From assembly GCA_039026975.1 (NCBI GenBank), contig JBCCLI010000378.1:1-6478 (forward strand): a DNA stretch of 6,478 nt. The letters are read 5' to 3'. The notes under the pieces were generated by a model that saw nothing but the letters and a program-made list of their open reading frames with translations, searched no databases and was not told where the DNA came from. Shown one piece after another: positions 6,423-6,478 of this stretch. The DNA comes from JBCBKZ01 sp039026975. GTDB lineage: Bacteria > Bacteroidota > Bacteroidia > J057. The position numbers and the translations under genes were made by a program. Within the stretch, counting starts at the first letter, position 1. Each line of letters opens with the position of its first letter.

Positions 6423-6478
6423 GCCACAGATGCACAGATTATAAAGAGATAAAAGTACCTGCTGCAAATCTGTGAATC
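6423..6478. repeat. Palindromic element, copy 2, cut by the window edge
   Basis: GCCACAGATGCACAGATT (6423-6440) matches the left arm of the element at 5785 with two substitutions. After a 26-base loop, AATCTGTGAATC (6467-6478) gives the start of the right arm, pairing with one mismatch. If complete, the arm should continue as TGTGGC beyond the window. The loop differs in length and sequence from copy 1, so the arms are the conserved part. Confidence 0.75.

Noticed and set aside
6285..6467. 60-codon minus-strand frame at the right end
   Set aside because: It begins inside the palindromic element, has no family resemblance, and ends in an A/T homopolymer tract.

Overview
The window looks like a chromosomal segment from a Bacteroidota bacterium, probably a Cytophagales-type marine or soil lineage. 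This rests on AT-rich intergenic DNA with tracts such as AAAATTAAAAATTAA, no Shine-Dalgarno sequence before any start, and the protein families present. No rRNA or taxonomic marker is in view, so the assignment is an inference.

Positions 2-5619 hold three plus-strand genes of the 'planctomycete cytochrome' type. The first is the C-terminal part of a PSCyt2/PSD1 (DUF1549-DUF1553) protein that enters from the left edge. The second is a Tat-exported DUF1501 protein. The third is a multidomain membrane protein: a DUF2231-like five-helix domain, a c-type haem domain, leucine-rich repeats, a chitobiase-type C-terminal (FN3-associated) domain and a C-terminal beta-rich domain resembling F5/8-type carbohydrate-binding modules. 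Genes two and three are 11 bp apart and almost certainly co-transcribed. Genes one and two are separated by 288 bp. All three products are predicted to work outside the cytoplasmic membrane, and together suggest a haem-dependent, possibly glycan-directed, redox module. The substrate and reaction are not known from the sequence.

The 288-bp gap is the most unusual stretch. From the base after the first gene's stop codon, 34 degenerate hexamers of form NNAAGN run in unbroken register (1715-1918), followed by an AT-rich leader into the DUF1501 gene.

Positions 5620-5853 separate the third gene from a convergent minus-strand gene and contain a perfect 18-bp-stem hairpin, GCCACAGATTCACAGATG and its complement. 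A diverged copy of the same element starts at 6423 and runs off the right edge. Between the two copies lies a small SnoaL-like/NTF2-fold gene (5854-6210, minus). Its upstream region carries two GTTTAAAC palindromes in an inverted pair, probably operator sites. The rest of the right end (6272-6422) shows no convincing gene.
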